Source: Streptomycetaceae bacterium
GTDB taxonomy: Bacteria > Actinomycetota > Actinomycetes > Nanopelagicales > Nanopelagicaceae
Assembly: GCA_027486075.1 (NCBI GenBank)
Contig: JAIXPU010000004.1
Coordinates: forward strand, 1 to 8,803
Direction of reading: 5' to 3'
Length of the DNA stretch: 8,803 nt
Shown here piece by piece: positions 1 through 6,052 of this stretch; positions within the stretch are counted from its first letter, which is position 1; each line of letters opens with the position of its first letter. Below the pieces are notes generated by a model. It saw nothing but the letters and a program-made list of their open reading frames with translations, was not told the origin of the DNA and did not search any database. The translations under genes and the position numbers were made by a program.

Positions 1-20
1 ACCTATATAAGGAGAAATTA

Positions 21-767
21 ATGCGCAGTTCTAACCCAGTCCTTACCGGCCGCGGTTTCGCTCGTATCAACCCAGATGTACTCGGTAACCGCGGAACAGA
101 AACACGCGATCTCAATTCACTTGAGAGCCGTCCATCATCTGCACCAATGTCTATTGACGATGTCGTCATCAAGACCGCTGGGCTATTCGCTGTACTTGTT
201 GCAGTAGGAGCATTTGCATGGCAAGCAAATAACCCAGGACTTGCACTCATTGGTTTCATCGCAGGCTTTGTCCTTGCGATGGTAAATACTTTTTCAAAGA
301 AGGTTCGCCCAGCGCTAGTTATTGCATACGCTGCATGCCAAGGTCTTGCGCTCGGAACAATCAGTGCGCTCTATGAGACTCAGTACGACGGCATCGTAAG
401 CCAGGCTGTCCTTGGTACAGCATGTGCATTCGGTGGAGTTCTTCTTGCATATCGCAGTGGCAAGATCCGCGTAACACCTAAGTTCACACGCATCATGATG
501 GGTGCACTTATTGGTTACTTGGTATTCGCAGTAATTACGCTCTTTACTGGTCGCCCAACAGGTGGACTCGGATTCCTTATTGCAGTGGCTGCAGTAGGCC
601 TTGCAACCATGTTTATCGTGATGGACCTAGATCAGATCGAAAAGGCTGTTGCTGCCCGCGTTCCACAAGAAGAGTCATGGCGTATGGCTTTTGGTCTGAT
701 GGTCACACTCGTGTGGCTCTACCTCGAAGTATTGCGACTTATCTCAATCCTTCGTAGCCAGGACTAA
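21..767 (+). CDS. Bax inhibitor-1/YccA family membrane protein
   Basis: This 248-residue multi-span membrane protein belongs to the actinobacterial branch of the Bax inhibitor-1/YccA family. Relatives elsewhere act as calcium-leak channels or modulators of membrane proteases; the role of the actinobacterial members is unsettled. About seven hydrophobic segments are visible (near residues 48-68, 73-91, 97-117, 127-145, 157-176, 182-203 and 222-243). They follow a roughly 45-residue polar, probably cytoplasmic N-terminus. Family-like stretches include CQGLALG (106-112), MDLDQIE (201-207), which is acidic and lies where the pore aspartates sit in the family, and the final segment VTLVWLYLEVLRL (228-240). 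The ATG start is fixed by AAGGAG at 9-14, six bases upstream. Only 20 bases of upstream sequence are present, so the promoter cannot be assessed. Transcription probably ends at the hairpin at 793-830. The family call is confident; the function is not. Confidence 0.9.
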   Translation: MRSSNPVLTGRGFARINPDVLGNRGTETRDLNSLESRPSSAPMSIDDVVIKTAGLFAVLVAVGAFAWQANNPGLALIGFIAGFVLAMVNTFSKKVRPALVIAYAACQGLALGTISALYETQYDGIVSQAVLGTACAFGGVLLAYRSGKIRVTPKFTRIMMGALIGYLVFAVITLFTGRPTGGLGFLIAVAAVGLATMFIVMDLDQIEKAVAARVPQEESWRMAFGLMVTLVWLYLEVLRLISILRSQD

Positions 768-781
768 TTAAGCAAAGCAAG

Positions 782-1993
782 TTATTTACTAGATTGCCCG
801 AGATGCGAACTCCGCGTCTCGGGCAATTTTATTGATACAGCAACTGCAACAAGCGTGAGAGCTGCGGAGAATAAGAATGCTGGTCGATAGCCATAACCAT
901 CTGCAATAGCGCCGAGAATAAGAGGCGCAACCATTGCTCCGGCATCTCCTGCCATCTGGAAGAGACCAATGACTTGGCCCCCTTTACCTTCAAGGACATC
1001 GCCAACAATTGCAGATGGAGTAGTTGATAAGAATGCGCCACCAAATCCAACGATGACGCTGGCAGCTAAGAACATCCAAGGCTCTGTCGTAAAGGCAAGA
1101 GCGAGAATAAAGAGCGTGAGAAAAGATGTACCAATCACTGCTGAATAACGTCGCCCGTTGATATCAGATAACTTTCCTGCCTTTAAAAGAAAGAGGCCAT
1201 TGATGATTGTGCTGATGGTGAAGCCAAGGCCCATATAACTTGGACTGACTTTGATTTCTTCCACCATAAAGAGCGGCAAGATAGATCGGCTCATACCGAA
1301 GAGGACCCATGCAGTAATAAAAGAGATGATGAGTGCGCTGCGGTAAGGCTTAAGTGCTAGCGCTGACTTCAGTGAGATTGTGTTGCGTTCTTGCGTTGCA
1401 GTTGGTTTTGCTGCAAGCGTTGAATTGCGAAGCAAGAAAGCCCCTGATGCGCTTGCGATGATAAGAAGAAATCCATAGATAATCATTGGTGCGCGTAGCG
1501 AGAAACCAGAGAGAGCGCCACCGACAACGGGGCCAGCCATCATTCCAATAAGAAAAGAGCCGTTGTAGAGCGATTGCACTCGCGCGCGATGATCATCACC
1601 GACTGCACGTAAGAGAATAGAACCGGCGGCAACGGAGAACATTGAAGAGCCAAAGCCGCCTACTGCACGAAAGATAAGGAGTTGTTCGTAACTCTGAGCA
1701 AAGCCTGCAGCAAAAGAGGTAATCGCGACGAAACCGATACCAAAGGAGTAGACAAGCCTTTCACCAAAGTGGTCAACTAACTTTCCAGAGACCAGCCCAG
1801 TTGCAAAACGTGCAAATGCGAAGGCTGCCAAAATTGCGCCGACCTGCGCATGGTTTACACCGAAGGAGCGAGCAAAGAGCGGCAGGGTAGGAGAGATAAT
1901 TCCAAACCCGACGGCAACGAAGAAGGAAGCAAAAACAAGAACTCCGACTTCGCGTGGGAATTCGGCGAAGGGATTGGTGAACTTCTTTTTCAT
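782..1993 (-). CDS. Major facilitator superfamily efflux transporter
   Basis: This 403-residue inner-membrane transporter of the major facilitator superfamily resembles drug/metabolite:proton antiporters. It shows about twelve hydrophobic segments in two halves. The superfamily motif A occurs in the 2-3 loop of the first half (GKLVDHFGER, about residues 70-79) and again in the second half (GKLSDINGRR). The sequence after the first segment (GFGIISPTLPLFA) is typical of drug-efflux members. The substrate cannot be read from sequence. I chose the ATG at 1993 because AGGTG (2004-2000) lies six bases upstream. The frame also offers a GTG nine bases earlier (2002), but that GTG is part of the ribosome-binding site. 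The gene is divergent from the ABC exporter and convergent with the Bax-inhibitor-like gene, whose terminator lies in its last codons. The stop TAA is at 784-782. No truncation is seen. Confidence 0.87.
   Translation of the reverse strand: MKKKFTNPFAEFPREVGVLVFASFFVAVGFGIISPTLPLFARSFGVNHAQVGAILAAFAFARFATGLVSGKLVDHFGERLVYSFGIGFVAITSFAAGFAQSYEQLLIFRAVGGFGSSMFSVAAGSILLRAVGDDHRARVQSLYNGSFLIGMMAGPVVGGALSGFSLRAPMIIYGFLLIIASASGAFLLRNSTLAAKPTATQERNTISLKSALALKPYRSALIISFITAWVLFGMSRSILPLFMVEEIKVSPSYMGLGFTISTIINGLFLLKAGKLSDINGRRYSAVIGTSFLTLFILALAFTTEPWMFLAASVIVGFGGAFLSTTPSAIVGDVLEGKGGQVIGLFQMAGDAGAMVAPLILGAIADGYGYRPAFLFSAALTLVAVAVSIKLPETRSSHLGQSSK
793..830 (+). terminator. Strong hairpin terminator, embedded in the convergent MFS gene
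   Basis: Positions 793-807 pair with 813-827 to give a 15-bp stem with one G-T wobble (804/816) and a five-base loop (808-812). Four T follow on the + strand (827-830). It ends the Bax-inhibitor-like gene 25 bases after its stop. The hairpin also encodes roughly residues 15 to 4 before the C-terminus of the MFS protein on the - strand. That strand has no T run after the stem, so it works best as a + strand terminator. Confidence 0.8.
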
Positions 1994-1999
1994 ACGGTT

Positions 2000-2004
2000 C
2001 ACCT
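2000..2004 (-). promoter_or_regulatory. Ribosome-binding site that decides the MFS start
   Basis: On the - strand the bases 2004-2000 read AGGTG and stand six bases before the ATG at 1993-1991. The alternative in-frame GTG (2002-2000) is itself inside this site, which argues against its use. Confidence 0.55.
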
Positions 2005-2008
2005 AGCT

Positions 2009-2040
2009 GCGCTTTCTCGAATTAGCGCATTCTTTAACAT
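2009..2040. promoter_or_regulatory. Divergent promoter region with a small inverted repeat
   Basis: The 65 bases between the MFS start and the ABC ATPase start must hold promoters for both. Two five-base arms, GCGCT (2009-2013) and AGCGC (2024-2028), are inverted around a ten-base centre. That centre contains a second small inversion, TTC (2014-2016) and GAA (2019-2021). TAACAT (2035-2040) resembles a -10 element for the + strand operon. No good -35 is visible. The repeat could be an operator for a regulator encoded elsewhere, but ten matched bases is weak evidence. Confidence 0.3.
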
Positions 2041-2058
2041 AGGCGGTAAGTTTACTGC

Positions 2059-3063
2059 GTGAAATCTGTTATCGCTGAAGACCTAGTAAAGACCTATGAC
2101 AAAGGTAACGTTAAAGCCCTTGATCACTTAAGCCTTGATGTTGAAGAAGGCACTGTATTGAGCGTGCTTGGACCAAATGGTGCAGGAAAGACAACAACTG
2201 TGCGCATATTGTCGACACTGTTACGCCCTGACTCTGGTCGCGCAAGCGTTGCTGGAATTGATGTCATTAAGCATCCAGAGAAGGTCCGCGAAATTATCGG
2301 CCTATCTGGTCAATATGCAGCAGTCGATGAGATTTTAACTGGCTATGACAATTTAGTGATGTTTGGTCAGCTCTATCACCTAGGTAAGAAGCAATCTATT
2401 CTTCGCGCCAATGAACTCTTGGAGCGATTCTCGCTCAGTGAGGCAGCGAAGCGACCAATTAAGACTTACTCCGGAGGTATGCGCCGTCGCCTAGATCTGG
2501 CTGCATCGCTAATAGTTAAGCCAAAAGTTTTATTTTTAGATGAACCTACTACCGGCCTTGATCCACGTGGCCGTCAAGAGATGTGGGGCGTTATTCAAGA
2601 GTTGGTAAAGGGTGGAGTAACGCTCTTGCTCACTACTCAGTATTTGGAAGAGGCTGATCAACTAGCTGATGAGATCGCTGTGATTGATAATGGCAAAGTA
2701 ATCGCCCGCGGAACATCAGATGTTCTCAAGAAGGAAGTGGGCGGCGAAAGACTTGAAGTTGTCGTTGAATCCCAACATGTTGCTAAGACGAGAGAAATTG
2801 TTGAGAAAGTCAGCGGTCACAGCGCCTCTGTAGATGAAGGGCTGCGCCTGATTGCCTCCCCAGTTTCTACTGGATCGGCTGCGCTCTTTGAAGTTCTCAA
2901 GGCCCTTGATGCTGCTGGCATCCATGCCTTGGATGTGGGCCTGAAGCGTCCATCTTTAGATGATGTCTTCCTATCTCTTACAGGCCATGTTGCTGAAGTA
3001 AAAGTTGCTGAAGATCAAGAGACGCCTGGTGGTTCTAAGCGGAAGAAGGAGAAGACCCGATGA
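2059..3063 (+). CDS. ABC exporter ATP-binding protein, DrrA type
   Basis: This 334-residue ATPase subunit of a DrrA/DrrB-type ABC-2 exporter energises efflux of lipophilic drugs or lipids across the cytoplasmic membrane. Visible parts in order are Walker A GPNGAGKTT (38-46), Q-loop Gln85, signature YSGGMRRR (137-144), Walker B VLFLDEP (157-163, catalytic Glu162) and D-loop GLD (166-168). At the switch position the family's usual Gln (194, in TTQYLEEAD) replaces His. A C-terminal accessory domain (about 220-315) ends with LDDVFLSLTGH, typical of DrrA relatives, followed by a charged tail. The start is a GTG; a purine-rich stretch (GGCGGTAAG, 2042-2050) lies eight bases upstream. The stop overlaps the permease start. 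The substrate is unknown: the DrrA label is a family resemblance, not evidence for anthracycline resistance. Confidence 0.9.
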   Translation: MKSVIAEDLVKTYDKGNVKALDHLSLDVEEGTVLSVLGPNGAGKTTTVRILSTLLRPDSGRASVAGIDVIKHPEKVREIIGLSGQYAAVDEILTGYDNLVMFGQLYHLGKKQSILRANELLERFSLSEAAKRPIKTYSGGMRRRLDLAASLIVKPKVLFLDEPTTGLDPRGRQEMWGVIQELVKGGVTLLLTTQYLEEADQLADEIAVIDNGKVIARGTSDVLKKEVGGERLEVVVESQHVAKTREIVEKVSGHSASVDEGLRLIASPVSTGSAALFEVLKALDAAGIHALDVGLKRPSLDDVFLSLTGHVAEVKVAEDQETPGGSKRKKEKTR

Positions 3064-3851
3064 GCGCTTTTCAAGACACGATGGTCATCACCCAACGTCA
3101 GTTGCGCCTTCTCACGCGCGTTCCTGAAGTTCTTATCTTCTCGACTATTCAGCCAATCATGTTTGTACTTCTCTTTAGATATGTCTTTGGTGGCTCGATT
3201 GATTCAGGCCAGCCAGGAGGCTATGTACAACTACTGATGCCTGGCATCTTTGTGCAGACAGTTGCCTTTACCTTGGCAGGAACTGCCGCGGGGTTGGCTG
3301 AAGATATGAAGAAAGGTCTGATTGATCGCTTTAGATCCTTGCCGATTTCGCAATCCGCTCTGGTTTTAGGTCGCACGCTGGGGGATTCACTTCTCAATAT
3401 TGTTGTTCTTGCTGCAATGGGAATTACTGGGCTGCTAGTGGGGTGGCGACCATCGGGCGGGTTACTAAATACGGCGCTTGGATTCCTCTTCTTACTTGGC
3501 TTCGGTTATGCCTTGTCATGGGTTGGCATATTTGTAGGACTCTCTGCCAAAGATGCTCGCGTTGTTCAAAATGTCAGTTTCCTTGTGACCTTCCCGCTGA
3601 CATTTCTCTCGAATGCCTTCGCACCAACAACTGGAATGCCACGTGCGCTGCAGTACTTTGCAGAGTGGAACCCAGTTTCAACGATGGTGGCGGCCTGTCG
3701 CGAACTCTTTGGCTTGGAGAATCAGTTCGGCGCTACAGCTGGATCTTTCCCGAGCGAGAATCCGCTGATTACATCGATTTTATATATGTTCTTGATTATG
3801 GCGATATTTATTCCACTCAGTGTGCGTAAATATAAGAACGTCTCGAACTAA
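3060..3851 (+). CDS. ABC-2 type exporter permease, DrrB type
   Basis: This 263-residue permease partners the ATPase encoded just upstream, and the two would form the membrane exporter. Six hydrophobic segments are visible (about 25-42, 60-78, 107-128, 136-160, 170-188 and 236-254). The cytoplasmic loop DRFRSLPIS (89-97) is the conserved coupling region of DrrB-like permeases. The stretch FLSNAFAP followed by EWNPVS (182-207) is also typical. The ATG overlaps the ATPase stop (ATGA, 3060-3063). AAGGAG (3046-3051) lies eight bases before it, so translation is probably coupled. The length is normal. The stop TAA (3849-3851) overlaps the greA stop on the other strand, leaving no room for a terminator between them. 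Confidence 0.9.
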   Translation: MSAFQDTMVITQRQLRLLTRVPEVLIFSTIQPIMFVLLFRYVFGGSIDSGQPGGYVQLLMPGIFVQTVAFTLAGTAAGLAEDMKKGLIDRFRSLPISQSALVLGRTLGDSLLNIVVLAAMGITGLLVGWRPSGGLLNTALGFLFLLGFGYALSWVGIFVGLSAKDARVVQNVSFLVTFPLTFLSNAFAPTTGMPRALQYFAEWNPVSTMVAACRELFGLENQFGATAGSFPSENPLITSILYMFLIMAIFIPLSVRKYKNVSN

Positions 3852-4327
3852 GCGTAAAACTCCGCGGCCTTTATCTCGACCTTAATTTCACGGCCGTTAG
3901 GTGCTGTATACGAAACTGTTGCGCCAATTTCAGCGCCGAGCACCGCTGCCCCTAGTGGAGATTTTTCAGAGTAAACATCGAGATCCCCTGATGCAATCTC
4001 ACGAGAGCCGAGAAGGAACTTCATCTCATCTCCTGCAATGACAGCTGTGACAACCATGCCTGCTCCAACTTTTCCGTCTGCACTCGCTGGCGGAGTTCCG
4101 ATGTGGGCGTTTTCTAGCATCTGCTTTAACTGGCGAATACGCGCCTCCATCTTGCCCTGCTCATCACGCGCTGCGTGATAGCCGCCGTTCTCTTTTAAGT
4201 CACCTTCGGCGCGAGCTGCTTCGATCTTTGCAGTAATTTCTTTACGCCCTGGACCTTCAAGGTGCGCGAGTTCAGCAGCGAGACGATCTGCTGCTTCTTG
4301 GGTAAGCCAGGTTTGTTGTGAACTCAT
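3848..4327 (-). CDS. greA: Transcription elongation factor GreA
   Basis: GreA binds RNA polymerase through the secondary channel and stimulates cleavage of backtracked transcripts. The 159-residue protein has the normal length and two parts. Residues 1 to about 78 form the N-terminal coiled coil with the tip EGDLKENGGYHAARDEQ (41-57). Its Asp43 and Glu46 correspond to the acidic pair that positions the catalytic magnesium. A C-terminal FKBP-like domain follows, with SPLGAAVLGAEIGATVSY (123-140). The ENGGY variant of the tip is usual in actinobacteria. The ATG at 4327 has no Shine-Dalgarno sequence, and a -10-like TAGCAT ends eight bases before it, which suggests a leaderless transcript. It lies downstream of the DUF4307 gene, an arrangement also found in mycobacteria. 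Its stop overlaps the permease stop by four bases. Confidence 0.96.
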   Translation of the reverse strand: MSSQQTWLTQEAADRLAAELAHLEGPGRKEITAKIEAARAEGDLKENGGYHAARDEQGKMEARIRQLKQMLENAHIGTPPASADGKVGAGMVVTAVIAGDEMKFLLGSREIASGDLDVYSEKSPLGAAVLGAEIGATVSYTAPNGREIKVEIKAAEFYA

Positions 4328-4335
4328 AAGGCGTA

Positions 4336-4341
4336 ATGCTA
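4336..4341 (-). promoter_or_regulatory. Candidate -10 element for a leaderless greA transcript
   Basis: On the - strand 4341-4336 reads TAGCAT, matching TATAAT at four of six positions, and ends eight bases before the A of the greA ATG. No purine-rich ribosome-binding site exists in the 29 bases between the DUF4307 stop and greA. A start at or next to the ATG is therefore plausible. The -35 region is poor. Confidence 0.4.
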
Positions 4342-4356
4342 GACGATAGCCAAAAG

Positions 4357-4749
4357 TTAGCGAATTCGGCAGCGTGCGATACCGACATTAACGGCATCTG
4401 CGCGCGTAGGGATCGCCACGTTGCGCTCAAGGTACTTGACACCAGCTTCAATCAGATCATCAACCTGACCGACAACGTTTTTATCGAAATCACGAGCGGT
4501 CAAGGTGCAGATGATGACTGCGTTTCCATCTTCCCGGTTGATTGAGTATCGAATGGTGGGGTTGCGAGGGTCGCTATTTTCAAAAGAGATGAGATCTTGT
4601 GAAAGTTCGGGGCGCGCATGATGTAGCCCTGCCCATGCGACCCATGCCACACCAGCGACGAGAAGAGTGACGGCGTACTTCACCCAAGCGCTCTTCGGCT
4701 TGATTCCATATCGATCGTTGTAATCGAATTGGCTCTCGTTGTAACTCAT
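4357..4749 (-). CDS. DUF4307 family single-span membrane protein
   Basis: This 130-residue protein matches the layout of the actinobacterial DUF4307 family, whose function is unknown. It has a short polar N-terminus with RYG (13-15), one membrane segment (about 22-42) and an outside domain of about 85 residues. That domain carries the family's two cysteines (Cys81 in IICTLTARD, Cys127 in ARCRIR), which could form a disulfide. Members commonly sit beside greA, as in M. tuberculosis Rv1081c. There the next gene is mca (mycothiol S-conjugate amidase); here it is absent and a small membrane protein follows in the opposite direction. The ATG at 4749 has no ribosome-binding site. CATGAT (4761-4756) ends six bases before it, so the mRNA may be leaderless. 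Confidence 0.8.
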   Translation of the reverse strand: MSYNESQFDYNDRYGIKPKSAWVKYAVTLLVAGVAWVAWAGLHHARPELSQDLISFENSDPRNPTIRYSINREDGNAVIICTLTARDFDKNVVGQVDDLIEAGVKYLERNVAIPTRADAVNVGIARCRIR

Positions 4750-4761
4750 GGGAGAATCATG
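4750..4761. promoter_or_regulatory. Fourteen-base divergent gap: -10-like element over a ribosome-binding site
   Basis: On the + strand GGGAGAA (4750-4756) lies seven bases before the ATG at 4764 and is a good ribosome-binding site for the small membrane protein. On the - strand CATGAT (4761-4756) is a four-of-six match to a -10 element, placed for a leaderless start of the DUF4307 gene. The + strand promoter would have to lie inside the DUF4307 coding region; no clear one is visible. Confidence 0.35.
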
Positions 4762-4763
4762 TC

Positions 4764-4916
4764 ATGGCTAGAGATGTAGAAGTAGGTGTAGTTGGCTCGC
4801 TGACGATGATTGTCCTTTTCTCATCGGTCTATTTCTTGCTCCGCAATTTCTATATGCGTTTTAATCGCTTCAAGGAGAAGGAAGCGCCATATCAGGAGAA
4901 TGAGGCGAAAGATTAA
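4764..4916 (+). CDS. Small single-span membrane protein, 50 residues
   Basis: This short reading frame has an ATG preceded by GGGAGAA with seven-base spacing and ends with TAA at 4914-4916. The product starts MARDVEVGVVG. It has one hydrophobic segment (about residues 8-26, rich in V, L, I and F), then a basic aromatic stretch RNFYMRFNRFK (27-37) and a charged tail ending in EAKD. The layout predicts a one-span protein with its C-terminus in the cytoplasm. It fills the gap exactly between DUF4307 and SURF1 and overlaps the SURF1 start by 17 bases, so the two are probably translationally coupled. I do not recognise the family. A positional counterpart of M. tuberculosis Rv1083, or a small oxidase-associated subunit, are possibilities, not claims. 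The evidence for a real gene is the ribosome-binding site, packing and sensible composition. Confidence 0.68.
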   Translation: MARDVEVGVVGSLTMIVLFSSVYFLLRNFYMRFNRFKEKEAPYQENEAKD

Positions 4917-5589
4917 AAAGCCGCTACAAGCAATTACAGTGCTTGTATTTGCTGCAATCTTTATCGCGCTCGGAATCTGGCAACTGCAGAGAGCGCAAGA
5001 GCTACAGAACGCTAAGAAAATAGTTGCGGATACAACAATCTATCCACTTGCTCAGATGGCTTCGGCGACTGGTTCAGTCCCACCCGAGAGCATCCTTAAG
5101 TTTGTAACAACCACCGGCCGCTACATCGCAACCTATAAAGCGCCCAATCAGAAAGATGGTTCAGGCGTTCTGGCTGATTGGGAGGTCGCCCTACTGGAAG
5201 AAGAAGGTGGCGTTGCGATTTTAGTTGTCCGCGGGTTGTGGGAAGAACGTTTAACTAGCCCAGAGCTCGCCATGGCAAAGAAGGTAACTGTCACCGGAAC
5301 GCTCTTGCCTAAGCAGAATGAAGATCGCGCCGAGAATATCGATGGGCAGATATCGCGCGTTGATAGCTCGCTCTTGGTGACTTCCTATTCGGGCCAGCTC
5401 TATGACGGATTTATTCTGGCAACGGGTGAAGAGTTAAGCGGTGCGCCAATTGAGCGGAGCAGAATTTCAGCGCCTGAGTTGACCGCGGGAGTGCCTGGTT
5501 ATTACTGGCAACATATCTCTTACGTCGTTGTCTGGTGGTTTATGGCAGCCCTGGTTCTATGGGCGCCCTTTTATCGTCGTAAGGATTAG
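4900..5589 (+). CDS. SURF1 family cytochrome oxidase assembly protein
   Basis: SURF1 proteins assist assembly of aa3-type cytochrome c oxidase, in some bacteria by handling heme a. The 229-residue protein has the family layout. There are two membrane segments, near the N-terminus (about 8-26, followed by GIWQLQR, 25-31) and the C-terminus (about 205-222, in a stretch starting YYWQHISYVVVWW). Between them lies a large periplasmic-side domain containing GRYIATYKA and VVRGLWEERL. The ATG at 4900 is the best start: the earlier in-frame TTG (4810) would add an arginine-rich stretch that is a shadow of the small upstream gene. AGGAGA (4894-4899) abuts the ATG directly, too close for a normal ribosome-binding site, so initiation may rely on ribosomes ending the 50-codon gene at 4916. 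The DUF3817 gene follows after ten bases. No oxidase subunit genes lie in the window. Confidence 0.87.
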   Translation: MRRKIKKPLQAITVLVFAAIFIALGIWQLQRAQELQNAKKIVADTTIYPLAQMASATGSVPPESILKFVTTTGRYIATYKAPNQKDGSGVLADWEVALLEEEGGVAILVVRGLWEERLTSPELAMAKKVTVTGTLLPKQNEDRAENIDGQISRVDSSLLVTSYSGQLYDGFILATGEELSGAPIERSRISAPELTAGVPGYYWQHISYVVVWWFMAALVLWAPFYRRKD

Positions 5590-5599
5590 GCTTAGGGCT

Positions 5600-5911
5600 A
5601 TGGCAAATACTGGAAATGGCGCACTGCTTCGCTTTCGAGTCATGGCAATTCTCTGCGGAGTCAATCTCTTACTCCTGATTCTGGGTTACATGCCTGCCAA
5701 ATACATCTTTGATGCAGTCGATAGCAACAAGTGGCTCATCGCTATCCCCATCGCACATGGCTACTTCTACATCGTCTATATCTTGACCGCCCTACAGATC
5801 GGCGTGCAGAAGAAGATGCCTCTCTATGTGATCCTCGGCTTGACCTTGGCTGGCACTCTGCCGGTGGCTTCCTTTGTGGCCGAGCGCCGCATGATGCGTC
5901 GCTTCGGCTAG
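5600..5911 (+). CDS. DUF3817 family membrane protein
   Basis: This 103-residue integral membrane protein fits the actinobacterial DUF3817 family, function unknown. Three hydrophobic stretches are visible (about 14-35, 46-68 and 74-93). Family-like motifs are LRFRVMAILCGVNLLLL near the start, AHGYFYIVYIL in the middle and GTLPVASFVAERR near the end. The ATG at 5600 is preferred because family members begin shortly before the LRFRVMA stretch. The frame extends back to 5528, but that part overlaps the SURF1 C-terminal coding region. The ribosome-binding site is weak (TAGG, 5587-5590, nine bases before the ATG, inside and just after the SURF1 stop), consistent with coupling to SURF1. It is likely the last gene of the 4764-5911 cluster. 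A role linked to respiratory membranes is only suggested by position. Confidence 0.82.
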   Translation: MANTGNGALLRFRVMAILCGVNLLLLILGYMPAKYIFDAVDSNKWLIAIPIAHGYFYIVYILTALQIGVQKKMPLYVILGLTLAGTLPVASFVAERRMMRRFG

Positions 5912-6052
5912 GTTAACTTTTCATTACGTTAAATCTTTTGGTGGCGTGTCGCACCAATAGTCCGATTCATTAGTTCTATCTTTTACGAGTCAGAAGCAAC
6001 TCCACATTCTGCGCTCGCGCAGGCGATAAAAACTAAAGAGAATGGTTAAGCC
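5912..6052. other. Intergenic region before phoH2
   Basis: This 141-base non-coding stretch holds a small bulged hairpin: TTGGT (5938-5942) with ACCAA (5953-5957) and GCG (5944-5946) with CGC (5950-5952), around a three-base loop with one unpaired G at 5943. No T run follows on either strand, so it is not a standard terminator. TATCTT (5977-5982) is a weak -10 candidate for phoH2. An inverted pair TTAAC (5913-5917) and GTTAA (5928-5932) lies just after the DUF3817 stop. None of these is convincing alone. Confidence 0.4.

Noticed and set aside
1850..2062. 70-codon + strand frame over the MFS start and the divergent gap
   Set aside because: It is antisense to the conserved MFS N-terminus, crosses the promoter region and has no family features.
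3443..3829. 128-codon + strand frame inside the permease gene
   Set aside because: It lies wholly within the well-supported permease in another frame; its composition (many C, W, R) is that of a shadow frame.
4336..4545. 69-codon + strand frame opposite DUF4307
   Set aside because: It is antisense to a conserved gene and has no supportive ribosome-binding site.
4810..4899. TTG start giving SURF1 a 30-residue longer N-terminus
   Set aside because: The extra stretch is in the shadow of the 50-codon gene, is arginine-rich just before the membrane segment and lacks a ribosome-binding site.
5528..5599. Longer DUF3817 reading frame starting inside SURF1
   Set aside because: Family members start near the LRFRVMA stretch; the extension overlaps the conserved SURF1 C-terminal membrane segment.
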